A DNA stretch of 57,464 nucleotides, taken from positions 1-57,464 of the forward strand of contig JAFGWA010000008.1 in NCBI GenBank assembly GCA_016937715.1. Direction: 5' to 3'. A model generated the notes under the pieces. That model saw only the letters and a list, made by a program, of their open reading frames with translations. It had not been told where the DNA came from and made no database searches. Positions 24,320 through 34,582 of this stretch are shown one piece after another. Every line of letters starts with the position of its first letter. The stretch's first letter is position 1. The position numbers were made by a program, and so were the translations under genes. The DNA comes from Candidatus Goldiibacteriota bacterium. GTDB lineage: Bacteria; Oederibacteriota; PGYV01.

Positions 24320-26676
24320 TTTTTCACCATAATCTTGAAACTTACAGAATCCGACGCGCCCGTGTCATCCTGCACCGTAAGCAAGTATTTACCCGGCTTG
24401 GGGCTTATATATAACACTTCATCTGTCGCGCTTTTATTTACCGGGTTACCGTTTAAAAGCCATATTCCGCCCGTAACTCCTGACGCAAAAGACGCTTTAA
24501 GGGTTATTTTCTGAAAATCTTCCGGAAGGCTCTCTGTTATAAAATACGTACCGCCGTTTTCAGGGCTTGTTATTTTTGGTTTGAACATAATATTTTGCGA
24601 CACTTCCGCAGGGTCATAAGCAGGCACCGCTTCCAGATGCTGCCCCCTTTCCTTTAAGTACGCGGCAATATCAGCGGGCCATATTTCTGCCACATATGAA
24701 CGGTATGCCGAATCCGGATTCTTAAAAGAGCCGGGATCCGCCCTTAAGCCGGTTTTTTTATTAACATATATTTTTTTATGCACCCTGCATACCGGCTCTG
24801 TGTTAATACCTTTAATATAAATGTCTTCATCTGTTTTTTTGCAGTTAGGCCCTGCGGGCTGTCCGGAAACAGAACATATCTTTCTTGTACCGATATCTGA
24901 AGGAGGGGCAAACCACACATCCCTGCTGCGCGTAAGATAATTAAATATTTCTATTACTACCGGTGCCGCGGCCTTTATGCCCACAAGTTTAAACGAAGGC
25001 GAGGCATCGGCATTTCCAAGCCATACTCCCACGGTATAATCCGGATTGTAACCCACACACCACGCGTTGCCGTATCCAAAAGATGTCCCTGTTTTAAACG
25101 CCACTTTTCCCCTTGAATGGGTGAATTCCCACGCCTGCGGAAGGTCAGGCCTTACCGCTTCTGCCAGCATCTGCGTTATCATGTACGCGGTACCTGCGGA
25201 AAAAACCCTTACCGGCTCTTCTTTTTCTTTAATACCGTTATCCGTAAAATTCAGTTTCCTTAAAAGCCCGTAGTTCGCGATAGCGGCATACATTGTCACA
25301 AGTTCTTCCAGACTTACAGGATACGCGCCAAGCGCCGCGGCAAGGCCGGGATTTGTATCCCTTCTTTTAATGTCATAAAAACCATTTTTTCTTAAAAATC
25401 CCAGCAGGCCGTTGGCGCCAAGGCTGTATTCAAGATATACTGCCGTGCTGTTATAAGAACGTGACAGCGCGTCAAAAGCCGTTACCAGCCCGGAAAACTT
25501 GCGGTCGGAATTAACAGGCGAGTACCCGTCATAATCTCTTGGAATATCGTACAGGATTTTTTTTGGGGTTATCATTCCGTGCTCGGCTGCCATTGCGTAA
25601 ACAAAAGGTTTTAAAGCCGAACCGGGCGAACGCACTATTGAAACACCATCTATTTCACCGCAGTGCTCTTTATCTTCAAAATCAGGCGAGCCCACATAAG
25701 CCGCAACATTCATCGTGCGGTTGTCCACCACAATGACAGCGCCGTTATAAACGCCGTATTCTTTAAGTTCGCGGGACGCGAATTTAAGCCTGTATTCGCA
25801 CATTGACTGAAGCGCTTCATCAATAAAATACTTTCTTACATATCCGCTGTTTTGTATTCTTTTATTTACAAGGTGCTGCAGCCTGTATGGATTGTTATAC
25901 CTTTTATCAGAAACAGGTTCAGACACCGCGCTTTCAATTCCTTCCCCGAAAATCCCGCCTATTCTCTGTATTACTTCATCCCTTGCCTTCTGCGCCCTCT
26001 GCGGGCTGCGGTCAGGCCTTAAAGAATTCGGGGATTTTGGAAGGGCTATTAATAGCGCGGCTTCAGGAAGCGTAAGATTTATGGGGGCTTTGTTAAAATA
26101 AAGATAAGAAGCGGCAGCCACGCCTTCTATGTTTCCACCCATGGGAATATTATTCAGATACATTTCAAGAATCTGTTTTTTTGAAAAATTCACTTCCAGC
26201 TGCGACGCCCTGAAAGCTTCTATTATTTTCGCTCCCATAGTCCTTTTTCTTGGCTCTATAAGTTTGGCAAGCTGCATTGTAATAGTGGAACCGCCGGATA
26301 CCACGCGCATGCTGGTGACATTAAGAAAAACAGCGCGCGCCACGGCAAAAGGGTTTATGCCGCGGTGCAGATAAAACATTTTATCTTCATATTCCACGAT
26401 TCCGCGCTTTATAAATTCGGGCATATCCGAAAGCGGTGTTTTTATACGGTACATACCGGACGGGGACAAGCCCAGCCTTAACAGCCGGTTTTCCTGCGTG
26501 ATATGCAGTACAGAATAATCCTCCTGCAGCCTGTAAAGCGGCAGCGGAAAAAGAATGTTCAATAAAAACCATACGGCCGCGGGCAAAAGCACCGCGGCCG
26601 CTGTTATTAATGCCGGTTTATTTGCCGGCTTTAGAAGGTACTGCTTCAGGCGAAACAACAAGGTACTCTTTTTCAT
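24316..26676 (-). CDS. pbpC: Penicillin-binding protein 1C (glycosyltransferase/transpeptidase)
   Basis: 786 residues. It contains an N-terminal membrane anchor, a GT51 domain (EYEDKMFYLHRGINPFAVAR with catalytic Glu; GGSTITMQLAKL), and a transpeptidase domain with SPGSALKPFVYA (SxxK), SYNS and KTGTSFGYGNA. A C-terminal beta domain of the BiPBP_C type starts near KITSPENGGTYF. It polymerises and crosslinks peptidoglycan in the periplasm. An upstream ATG at 26703 would give 86 bp overlap with the macroglobulin gene; ATG at 26676 gives 59 bp and was preferred. The pairing with alpha-2-macroglobulin matches yfhM-pbpC in enterobacteria. Confidence 0.95.
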   Translation of the reverse strand: MKKSTLLFRLKQYLLKPANKPALITAAAVLLPAAVWFLLNILFPLPLYRLQEDYSVLHITQENRLLRLGLSPSGMYRIKTPLSDMPEFIKRGIVEYEDKMFYLHRGINPFAVARAVFLNVTSMRVVSGGSTITMQLAKLIEPRKRTMGAKIIEAFRASQLEVNFSKKQILEMYLNNIPMGGNIEGVAAASYLYFNKAPINLTLPEAALLIALPKSPNSLRPDRSPQRAQKARDEVIQRIGGIFGEGIESAVSEPVSDKRYNNPYRLQHLVNKRIQNSGYVRKYFIDEALQSMCEYRLKFASRELKEYGVYNGAVIVVDNRTMNVAAYVGSPDFEDKEHCGEIDGVSIVRSPGSALKPFVYAMAAEHGMITPKKILYDIPRDYDGYSPVNSDRKFSGLVTAFDALSRSYNSTAVYLEYSLGANGLLGFLRKNGFYDIKRRDTNPGLAAALGAYPVSLEELVTMYAAIANYGLLRKLNFTDNGIKEKEEPVRVFSAGTAYMITQMLAEAVRPDLPQAWEFTHSRGKVAFKTGTSFGYGNAWCVGYNPDYTVGVWLGNADASPSFKLVGIKAAAPVVIEIFNYLTRSRDVWFAPPSDIGTRKICSVSGQPAGPNCKKTDEDIYIKGINTEPVCRVHKKIYVNKKTGLRADPGSFKNPDSAYRSYVAEIWPADIAAYLKERGQHLEAVPAYDPAEVSQNIMFKPKITSPENGGTYFITESLPEDFQKITLKASFASGVTGGIWLLNGNPVNKSATDEVLYISPKPGKYLLTVQDDTGASDSVSFKIMVKK

Positions 26677-29600
26677 GAGTCTCCGCTTTAATATCCGGAT
26701 CATACATAGCTTCCGCGAATATATTGGGTATAGTATACTTTCCCGGAGTAACCGCCCTTACCGCGTAAGAGAAAGTTGTCTTTCCTGAAAAAGCGCCGGT
26801 AAACAGAAGTATTCTGTCGTCGCGGATATCCTGATATTCAAGCGACATATCGGATGCCGGAGTAAACTTTAAGAACCCGCTTGTCCTTAACCTTGGGTTT
26901 TCAATTTCAAACCCTGCCGGCAGCATATCCACAACTATTACGTTATCAAGGGACCTGCCGTTTAAGGCTTCAAGTTCTACAGATACCACTATAAGTTTTC
27001 CCTGCACCACATTGGTAAGGTTGATCTCTTTCCCGTTTTCATCAAAATATTTTCTTGAAACTTTAAGCCCGTTAGCGTAAGTTTTGGGCCTCTTTTCAAG
27101 AGGGGTGCCTTCAGTGTAAAAATTGTAATATAAAGGCGTTTCCCCGCTGTTTTTCACCGTATACTCTTTCCACACATTTTTTGTATCAGAATAAAATCCT
27201 TTGCCTTCATCCTTAATGGTGCTGTGTTTCGCGCCGTTAACATAAAGGTCCGCGCTCATTTCGCCGTTACGCCCCGGAAGGTTGTTTAACTCCGCAAGCC
27301 CCATTAACGCCCACGCTGTTTCCTGCGTACTGCCGAAAGAACCGTCATCCCTGACCCTTTCTATAAGCAGGTTTTCTGTTATCTTTGTGCGCGCTGTTTC
27401 TTTTGCCTCTGCCTGCGCCGCCGCTTTTAAGTACATTCCAAGGTTTCGCGTGTAGGAATTAAATGATTCGCTTAATTCCCTTAACATATATTTGGACTTA
27501 AAATCCTCGTATAGTACCATCTTTGCGGCATCCCTGTTATCAGCATAGGAGTATGACATAGAAAGAAGCATTTTATCGGATTCATCGGTTCCTTCAATAA
27601 ACCTTTTAGCATCCTTGTAAATAAGCCCGCCTTTTACCATTATGTCGCGCTGCTCGGTTCCTGGCAGATACTTTGTCTTTTCCAGCTGTTTCGCGAACTC
27701 TTTCATTGCCGCGCTTACCTTTTTATCTTTCTTCAGATACAGCATATACAGGCTTTCAATGTAATTCATTTTTTTTGCATCCGGCCTTCCCACAAGCGCC
27801 TGTATATACATTTTGTAAATATTGTTTGAAGTTTCGTATTCGCTGATTTCCTGATTATATGCCCGCCTGTCAAGCCTGCCCTGCTGCTGCACGGGTTCAT
27901 CCGGATTTTCTTTTATACCAAGCCTGTCAAGCACGCGCCTGTAAAAATCTTCCGGCACATTGTAACCCTGCCTTTTTGCCTCCACAAGAAAATGCGCGGT
28001 GTAAAGCGAAAGATACCTTGATGCGCTGCTGCTTCCGCCCGGCCAGTACGTTAATGTGCCGTCGGACATTACAAACTTATTAAGTTTTTTAATCCCTTCC
28101 TCAATGTACGCGTCAACGTTGGCAGCATAATCTTTTACCATCCACTGTACCACTCCAAGATCCTTTAAATAAAGCATAGGAAACACAGAAGACACAGTCT
28201 GTTCAAGGCAGCCGTAAGGATAACGTACAAGGTATTCAAGCGCCGGCGCGTATTCAGCCAGCCTGCTTTTGGATATAAAGAGCCTTACTTTTTTTCCGAA
28301 TTTTATGTACTCCTGCGGAATTTTGCCTGTTACTTCCTTGCCGGGTTCCAGTTTGCCCCTTACCGCTTTTGTTTCAAGATGCGCCGCGGGCCTTACGCTT
28401 AATTCACGCTTAACCGACATCTTCTGCCCGTTGCCTGTTACATTAATATCAAGCTTTGCGGCGCCGGCCTCTTTTAAGGCTTTTCCGGAGAAAGTTATTT
28501 TCTTTTCTTTCTTATTTTCAAGGTAAATCTCAGTCCCTTCCCCTTTTGCAACCGATAACGGGCCTTGCGTATTAACCCTTGCCGTAAACGTGCCCGAAAA
28601 ACCTGTATTATTGTAAATTCTGACCGGCATTTCAAATTCATCAAGCAGCGCCAGAAACCTTGGAAGGTTCGGGGTTATAACAATGGGGTCAACTATATTT
28701 ACAAACTTATCCGCGGAGCCAAACTGGCCGCCATCAACCGCAAGTACCATTATCCTTGCTTTGCCGTTAAACCTGGCGGATTCAAATTTGTAGCTTACTT
28801 CGCCGTTTTCATCCGTATAAAGGATGCCGGAGAATCTGGCAAAAGATTCAACCCTTTTCGCGATTACCGGGTTTAAATGTTTCTGAAGGGGTTCATAATA
28901 GTCGCCGCCTATCGCCCGTTTTGTTGCGTTTATATCCGTAAGTACTTTGTTCATTATTGAATAACTTCTGGTTTCCAGTGCTTTTTTCCTGTAATAATAT
29001 TCAAGCGGATCCGGGGTTTCAAACCTTATTATCTGAAGGATGCCCTCGTCCACGGCAGCCAATACCACAGCCGCGTTTGCCTTGGCTTTGCCAAGCCTTA
29101 CCTTTACGTTAATACCGTCGGTGGACATTACCTCTTCGCCGCAGATAATTTTCGGCGCAAGGTCTTTTGCCGACCGGTTTATTGAAACCGTTGCGATACC
29201 CGCGGACATAAACGGAAGCGAAGTGTATTTTTCTTCCGGTTTTCTTACTGCCATTACATTCAAATAAACATTGGGCAGATATTCATCTTTAATGTCAAAA
29301 TAAACCACCGCACTGCCGTTTTCAAGTTCTATGTATTTTTCCGCGAATACTTTTTCACGCTCCAGCGTCACATAAGCGCGGCCTGAAAAAGGCGCGTTGA
29401 TAACCGCCTTCATTTTATCGCCCGGCAGGTATTTGTCCTTATCCAGTACAATTTCCACCCTGTCTGCCTTTGTCATATCATAAGTCGTATATCCCGGGCC
29501 GCTTACGTTAACTTTTATACCCGTTCTCATACCCTGTTCGCTTCCGGCGTATATTGTATATTCGCCTTCTGTATCAGCGTCAATTTCCAGACTGGCTTTT

Positions 29601-32600
29601 CCGTTGATATCAAGGGCTTTATTGATTACCACTTCGCTGTAATTAGAAGACGCGTAATAATTTCTGTTCCAGCGGTTTCTGCGGAACATGGAATACCACA
29701 CAGTGCGCTTTACCAGCACCTGAACGTCTTTTATATTCTCTTCAACACCTTCCGCGTTCACGGCGGCAAGGTCTATTATTATTTTATCGCCTTTCTTATA
29801 AACCTTCCTTTCATCATTCACTTTTACGCCAAGATAATACTTATACACGTGAACCGGAATCCTTTTCATGGCTCCGACAGCCCTGCCGCCGTCGTCATAA
29901 ACTTCCGCGTAAACTTCCGCCATTAAAGCGGAAGGCGGAAGCACGGCACCCGGTATTTGAACTTCATAGTCAAAATTTCCTATCTCGTTTAATTTTTCAG
30001 TGCCAAGCCTTTCCATCCTTGCGTCATAAGACCTTTCGGGGTCTCCGAATACATATCCCTTATATGAAGGGTGGCTGAAAGCATGCTGTACAAACTGCAC
30101 CTGCGCGTTTACTTTATTGCCCGCCGCGGGCGGCCCAAACATTTGATTTGCTTTTACCCGAAACCTTAACGGATCGCCCGGAACAAGAGTGTCCTTATCC
30201 GTTGTTATTGAAACATTTATCTTGTCAGGGATGAATTCTTCTATTTTAATTGAAGTGCTTCCTATGCTGCGCCTTTCTGAATCAGGCACTATAAGCTGCA
30301 CGGAATACTCTCCCGTCTGCGCGCCACGAGCTATAGGCACTTCAAAAACCGCCATGCCTTTCGCGTTTGTCTGAACTTTTTTAATATAAAAATTTCCGCC
30401 CTGCGGATTGTAAATCACGCATTCCACAAACAAAGCCGGCGGAGTTGTGTTGTTATCCCCCCTGACAATTGCCGTGATAAATGCCTTTTCTCCCGGCCTG
30501 TACAGACCCCTTTCAGAGGTTAAGAAACCTTTTAACCCGTACTCCCCGTTTCTTTCGCCGCCGGTATCAAACAGGTAATTATTTGTCATATCCGAACCAA
30601 GAGTAAGGTATGAAAAATCTTCCCCATTTTCCGCAAGAATTAAGAACGGGTCAAATTCATAAAAATTTTTATTATAATTGTCAAACTGCGCCCTGCCTTC
30701 CGCGTCTGTTGCCAGCTGCTTAATTACCTGATTATCCCTGGACATAAGCTTTACCGTGACACCGGACATAGGGTTAAGTTTGGTGACAGATACAGCTTTT
30801 ACAAGCAGGGTATTATCATAGACTTTTGCCATAAGCCCTATATCCGTACAGCGTACTGTCTTTCTTTTTGTTTCATAAGTGCGCTGGTCGCGCAATTCCA
30901 CAAAAAAGACGCCCTTAAAAGGCTGGTCATTCAGGCTTTTCATATTAATAAATTCGGTCTGTTCCTGATTAATCTCCCCGCCGGAAATTTCATGCACAGT
31001 ATCAAACACGCGCTTGCCGGTATTATAGTAACTTCCGCTGCTAAGGTAATACACCAGATTATTTTTAAAGACTTTATTTACATATACGTTAAACCTGTCA
31101 AGATTCATTGTTTTGACCGCGATATTCATGTTTCCGTCAGGAGATAATATTTCACCCTGTTCCGCAAAATCGCACATTGACGGCATATCTTTAAGCGTTA
31201 CCCTGTTTGAATAATCGTTTGGCATGGGCTCACCGGTTTTTGCAACTATCCCCTTTGATACATTAACTTCATATGTTATATTGGGCTGAAAATCAGCTTC
31301 AAGCATGGCAAATCTGTATTCGGTGGAAACTTTAAACGGCAGGACTTCGGGTTCTTTTCCAAAAGAAGCGGGCTTTATAATCATTACGTGCTTTTTCACC
31401 TGTTCTTCGGAAATCGGCATATTAAAACCGATTGCCACAGAGCTGCTTCCTTCTGTATGCCAGGGGATTACTTCAGTCACACTCAAATACTCTTTTGACG
31501 GAATAGCAATCTCTTTTGCATATTCATTCCCCATTGAACCCCTGCATTCCACGCACATTAAATCCCTGTTAATTAACACTTTAATATACTGCCTGTCATA
31601 AATCCTCTTAAAATCCTTTATTTTTATGTAATATCTTGTGGGCTGATCGGATTTTTCAAGTTTGTATTCCAGCGGAGATTCGCTTGTACCCTTTGATGTC
31701 ACCACTTTTCTGAACGCGCTTAAACTGTTTCTTAGCGCCTGTTCTTCCACGGGATAATTAAAATTTATCTCGCCTATCAGCTCTTTCTCGGTGCCTGTTA
31801 TTACATCCCTGTCAAAGAAGTATCTGTGATCAACTATTTTTAAAAGCGGCGTATTAAAGGAAACTTTTTTTCCGCCCACTATTTTCTTTCCCAGCGCGGT
31901 AAAATGTTCTGTATTTACTTTTACCGTGTACGAAGAAGCAGGCGGAAGCGGCGCATCGGGTTTAAAGACTATCGTTTTTTCATTCCGGAATTCATAAACC
32001 CCCGTAATGTCAGGTGATATATCAAGCAGCTTGGCAGGGGTGGTTTCATTTTTAAGCTTCACCGGCGCTGTAAATTCCGCCCTTATGGTTACGCTTGTAT
32101 CAACCTCTCCTTTTGGCGATATATCGGCAACGCTTACAAGGAATTTTCCGGAAACAGCGCTTAATACAACTTTTAAAAGTATAAGTACAAGTATAGCCGC
32201 GGCAGCAACCGAAAGTTTTTTTCTTTTGTTTTTTATGCTTTTGACCTTGCCAACAGCAGCGGGCGCAAACCTGTTCCTGATATACGCAATAAGGCTTTTA
32301 ATTTTACCCCATACAAACTTTGAAACTTTTACAAAAAACGCCGATATTTTCGCCCATATAAACTTTAAAAACCAGCCAATTTCTTCCATATATCTGTATA
32401 TATAATAGGAAAGAAGCGGAAGGATATAAAACATGTTGAAACTTGTAATATACGTGTTTAAACCCCTGAAATATATATTTCTTAACCACCCTGTCACAAA
32501 AAACGTACCGATAAAAACAAGGGCCCCTTTTGTCAGTTCCCTTTCTTTCCCCCATTTCTTTTTCCTGAAATAAGCCAATAACAACAAAAGCAGGCCAAGA

Positions 32601-32791
32601 AGCACAAATTTTGGCGCTCCGGTTAAGAAATTACGAATTGTACTGATAAGATTCTGAAATTCCCTTACCGCCTGATAATTTAATTTTGGTATTAACAGAT
32701 ATGCAAGAAACGGAAGAATAACAAAAAAAAGAATTAATTTTCCTGTAAACAAAGCGCCTTTCATAAAACCTTTTTTGGGTATTTTAACCAT
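26618..32791 (-). CDS. Bacterial alpha-2-macroglobulin with multi-pass membrane N-terminus
   Basis: 2057 residues. The thioester motif GCLEQ lies near residue 1528, followed by an alpha-helical thioester domain. Before it are repeated macroglobulin beta domains (for example RGLYRPGEKAFITAIVRGDN near 765). Such proteins trap proteases in the periplasm and often work with PbpC to protect the wall. Usually they are lipoproteins; here the N-terminus instead carries about five hydrophobic segments (15-34, 61-75, 88-103, 118-133, 194-213) separated by basic loops. It overlaps pbpC by 59 bp. The length is somewhat larger than the usual 1600-1900. Confidence 0.93.
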   Translation of the reverse strand: MVKIPKKGFMKGALFTGKLILFFVILPFLAYLLIPKLNYQAVREFQNLISTIRNFLTGAPKFVLLGLLLLLLAYFRKKKWGKERELTKGALVFIGTFFVTGWLRNIYFRGLNTYITSFNMFYILPLLSYYIYRYMEEIGWFLKFIWAKISAFFVKVSKFVWGKIKSLIAYIRNRFAPAAVGKVKSIKNKRKKLSVAAAAILVLILLKVVLSAVSGKFLVSVADISPKGEVDTSVTIRAEFTAPVKLKNETTPAKLLDISPDITGVYEFRNEKTIVFKPDAPLPPASSYTVKVNTEHFTALGKKIVGGKKVSFNTPLLKIVDHRYFFDRDVITGTEKELIGEINFNYPVEEQALRNSLSAFRKVVTSKGTSESPLEYKLEKSDQPTRYYIKIKDFKRIYDRQYIKVLINRDLMCVECRGSMGNEYAKEIAIPSKEYLSVTEVIPWHTEGSSSVAIGFNMPISEEQVKKHVMIIKPASFGKEPEVLPFKVSTEYRFAMLEADFQPNITYEVNVSKGIVAKTGEPMPNDYSNRVTLKDMPSMCDFAEQGEILSPDGNMNIAVKTMNLDRFNVYVNKVFKNNLVYYLSSGSYYNTGKRVFDTVHEISGGEINQEQTEFINMKSLNDQPFKGVFFVELRDQRTYETKRKTVRCTDIGLMAKVYDNTLLVKAVSVTKLNPMSGVTVKLMSRDNQVIKQLATDAEGRAQFDNYNKNFYEFDPFLILAENGEDFSYLTLGSDMTNNYLFDTGGERNGEYGLKGFLTSERGLYRPGEKAFITAIVRGDNNTTPPALFVECVIYNPQGGNFYIKKVQTNAKGMAVFEVPIARGAQTGEYSVQLIVPDSERRSIGSTSIKIEEFIPDKINVSITTDKDTLVPGDPLRFRVKANQMFGPPAAGNKVNAQVQFVQHAFSHPSYKGYVFGDPERSYDARMERLGTEKLNEIGNFDYEVQIPGAVLPPSALMAEVYAEVYDDGGRAVGAMKRIPVHVYKYYLGVKVNDERKVYKKGDKIIIDLAAVNAEGVEENIKDVQVLVKRTVWYSMFRRNRWNRNYYASSNYSEVVINKALDINGKASLEIDADTEGEYTIYAGSEQGMRTGIKVNVSGPGYTTYDMTKADRVEIVLDKDKYLPGDKMKAVINAPFSGRAYVTLEREKVFAEKYIELENGSAVVYFDIKDEYLPNVYLNVMAVRKPEEKYTSLPFMSAGIATVSINRSAKDLAPKIICGEEVMSTDGINVKVRLGKAKANAAVVLAAVDEGILQIIRFETPDPLEYYYRKKALETRSYSIMNKVLTDINATKRAIGGDYYEPLQKHLNPVIAKRVESFARFSGILYTDENGEVSYKFESARFNGKARIMVLAVDGGQFGSADKFVNIVDPIVITPNLPRFLALLDEFEMPVRIYNNTGFSGTFTARVNTQGPLSVAKGEGTEIYLENKKEKKITFSGKALKEAGAAKLDINVTGNGQKMSVKRELSVRPAAHLETKAVRGKLEPGKEVTGKIPQEYIKFGKKVRLFISKSRLAEYAPALEYLVRYPYGCLEQTVSSVFPMLYLKDLGVVQWMVKDYAANVDAYIEEGIKKLNKFVMSDGTLTYWPGGSSSASRYLSLYTAHFLVEAKRQGYNVPEDFYRRVLDRLGIKENPDEPVQQQGRLDRRAYNQEISEYETSNNIYKMYIQALVGRPDAKKMNYIESLYMLYLKKDKKVSAAMKEFAKQLEKTKYLPGTEQRDIMVKGGLIYKDAKRFIEGTDESDKMLLSMSYSYADNRDAAKMVLYEDFKSKYMLRELSESFNSYTRNLGMYLKAAAQAEAKETARTKITENLLIERVRDDGSFGSTQETAWALMGLAELNNLPGRNGEMSADLYVNGAKHSTIKDEGKGFYSDTKNVWKEYTVKNSGETPLYYNFYTEGTPLEKRPKTYANGLKVSRKYFDENGKEINLTNVVQGKLIVVSVELEALNGRSLDNVIVVDMLPAGFEIENPRLRTSGFLKFTPASDMSLEYQDIRDDRILLFTGAFSGKTTFSYAVRAVTPGKYTIPNIFAEAMYDPDIKAETHEKEYLVVSPEAVPSKAGK

Positions 32792-32905
32792 ATTACCCTC
32801 CCCTGATTTTTTTTAAATTATAACACAAACCGTTATAAGGCGTAAATAAATATACCTATAGCCGCAGATAGTTGACAGGTAAATACGGTTAAAGGCTTGG
32901 AGGTT

Positions 32906-33727
32906 TTAAGTTATTTTAAGGAGAAACTTAATTGTGTTTTCAAGGGCATCCGTGTCAATTGCGGTATCTTTACAAGGGCCGAACGGACGCTTATTGGGAA
33001 TTCCAACTACGGTAATTGCCCCCGGGGTATCTGACATTCCGGCTATCAGGTCGCGTTCGCACGCCACCCCTATTATGGCATCCGGTTTTACCTTTTTTAT
33101 CATCTGCCTTGCGGAAGAACCGCCTGTGGCCGTGAAAGAAGTGACTTTATATTTTTCTGTCAGCTCCGCGGCTTTAACACGTGTATCCTTATCAAGGCAG
33201 CGCGGAAGCAGAACAAGAAGGTTTTGGCTTTTAAATTTTTTACGGGTGGCATATACAAGTGCATTGTTGACTTCAACCAGGGAATGCCCTATCCTGTCTT
33301 TTGATACTTTAAAAAAAGCGCCTATTTTATAAACTATAGGGTAGATCCATTCAATATGAAGCCCGTTTTTACGGGCAAACGGAAGCACTGCAATATTAAA
33401 ACTGACTGAAATTAAAAGCAGAAAAGACCAGATAAAAAGTATTGCCATAACAGCCGATATCACCCACATAATAAAAGTATCCACCACAGGATTCCACTGA
33501 TACAATCTTGGGGATATCATATAATAAACAAGCATCGCCCCTGCGGTTAAAAAAATCAGGGCCGCAAAGTAAACAGATAAAAACAGTTCTTTGCCTTCTT
33601 TTATCTCTTTTTCATAACCTGATAAATCACCCACCCACCCGGCCCATTCATCGCCAAGCCTGCGGTCTATTACCTTAGGGGTTGTTGTTATTTCCTGCGG
33701 GTTTTGTTTTTCTTCGTCTGCCATCAT
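32906..33727 (-). CDS. DUF116 family membrane protein
   Basis: 273 residues. Two or three membrane segments (about 50-72, 84-110) are followed by a cytoplasmic domain with the DUF116 pattern. This includes NLLVLLPRCLDKDTR, TATGGSSARQMIKKVKPDAIIGVACERDLIAGM, and VVGIPNKRPFGPCKDTAIDTD. The function is not known; some homologues lie beside Fe-S or formyltransferase genes. The conserved Cys residues suggest metal or cofactor binding. It lies 63 bp downstream of pgeF and 114 bp upstream of the macroglobulin gene on the same strand. Confidence 0.8.
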   Translation of the reverse strand: MMADEEKQNPQEITTTPKVIDRRLGDEWAGWVGDLSGYEKEIKEGKELFLSVYFAALIFLTAGAMLVYYMISPRLYQWNPVVDTFIMWVISAVMAILFIWSFLLLISVSFNIAVLPFARKNGLHIEWIYPIVYKIGAFFKVSKDRIGHSLVEVNNALVYATRKKFKSQNLLVLLPRCLDKDTRVKAAELTEKYKVTSFTATGGSSARQMIKKVKPDAIIGVACERDLIAGMSDTPGAITVVGIPNKRPFGPCKDTAIDTDALENTIKFLLKIT

Positions 33728-33790
33728 TACCTCTGTTTATTATTTTATTTGCCTGATTATACCAGGCACCGGAAAAATATGTTTTGCCTT

Positions 33791-34582
33791 TTATTTAATA
33801 CCTATCAAATACATCATTCTGCCTGTTTCTTTGCCGTCGCGCCTGTAACTGTAAAACATTTTGCTGTGCGTAAAAGTGTCCATTTCGTTAATAAATATAT
33901 TTTCCTCTTTTACCCCGCAGGATAAAAGCAGGTTTTTGTTCCCCTGCCACATGTTCATTGTAATGCCTATTTTTTTCTCTTTAAATATTCTGGCAAACAA
34001 CGGATCTTTTTGCAGAGTTTCGTATACATCCGGCCCCACAGCAAAAGACTTGGGCGCAATTGCCGGCGACATTGAAACAAGCATGTGTTCCGGGGAACAC
34101 TTGAATTCATTTATCATTATCATAGCCGTTTTAAGAATAAGTTTGTTTGCCACACCGCGCCAGCCTGTATGTACAGCCGCTATAACTTTTTTATCCGGAC
34201 AGGCTATAACGCTTGTAACACAATCCGCGGCGCGCACCGCGATGGCATAGCCCTTTTCATCAGTTATCAGCGCGTCACATTCAGAATCCGTCACATAAGT
34301 CCTGTTTTCCGGTGTTATCACGCAGACATTGTCCCCGTGCACCTGAACAGGCGCGTAAATTTTATCAATATGAAGCGCGCGTTTTATCTTGTCAATATTT
34401 TTCACAACTCTTTTATGGCTGTCCAAAGTATTAAAACCGGTATTTAAACTTTCATACACTCCTTCACTTTCGCCCCCCGTTCTTGTCGTAAACGCTTCAT
34501 AAAACAGCCCCGTCTTATTAATAACCTTATTTCTTATAAAATTCATCTGGTTCTTCGGATATAATTCAAAGTATTTATTCAT
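33791..34582 (-). CDS. pgeF: Peptidoglycan editing factor PgeF (YfiH/LACC1 family)
   Basis: 263 residues. Conserved metal-binding and catalytic elements are RAADCVTSVIACPDKK (Cys), AAVHTGWRGVANK (His) and SMSPAIAPKSFAVGPDVYE. Family members act as purine nucleoside hydrolase/phosphorylase-type enzymes, and PgeF in E. coli prevents misincorporation of L-Ser for L-Ala in peptidoglycan. Its place directly behind a peptidoglycan amidase and the dcw cluster fits the wall-editing role. It overlaps the amidase stop by 4 bp. Confidence 0.93.
   Translation of the reverse strand: MNKYFELYPKNQMNFIRNKVINKTGLFYEAFTTRTGGESEGVYESLNTGFNTLDSHKRVVKNIDKIKRALHIDKIYAPVQVHGDNVCVITPENRTYVTDSECDALITDEKGYAIAVRAADCVTSVIACPDKKVIAAVHTGWRGVANKLILKTAMIMINEFKCSPEHMLVSMSPAIAPKSFAVGPDVYETLQKDPLFARIFKEKKIGITMNMWQGNKNLLLSCGVKEENIFINEMDTFTHSKMFYSYRRDGKETGRMMYLIGIK

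Noticed and set aside
29040-29267. Plus-strand frames inside the macroglobulin gene and many other large genes
   Set aside because: They are antisense shadows of strongly supported minus-strand genes.
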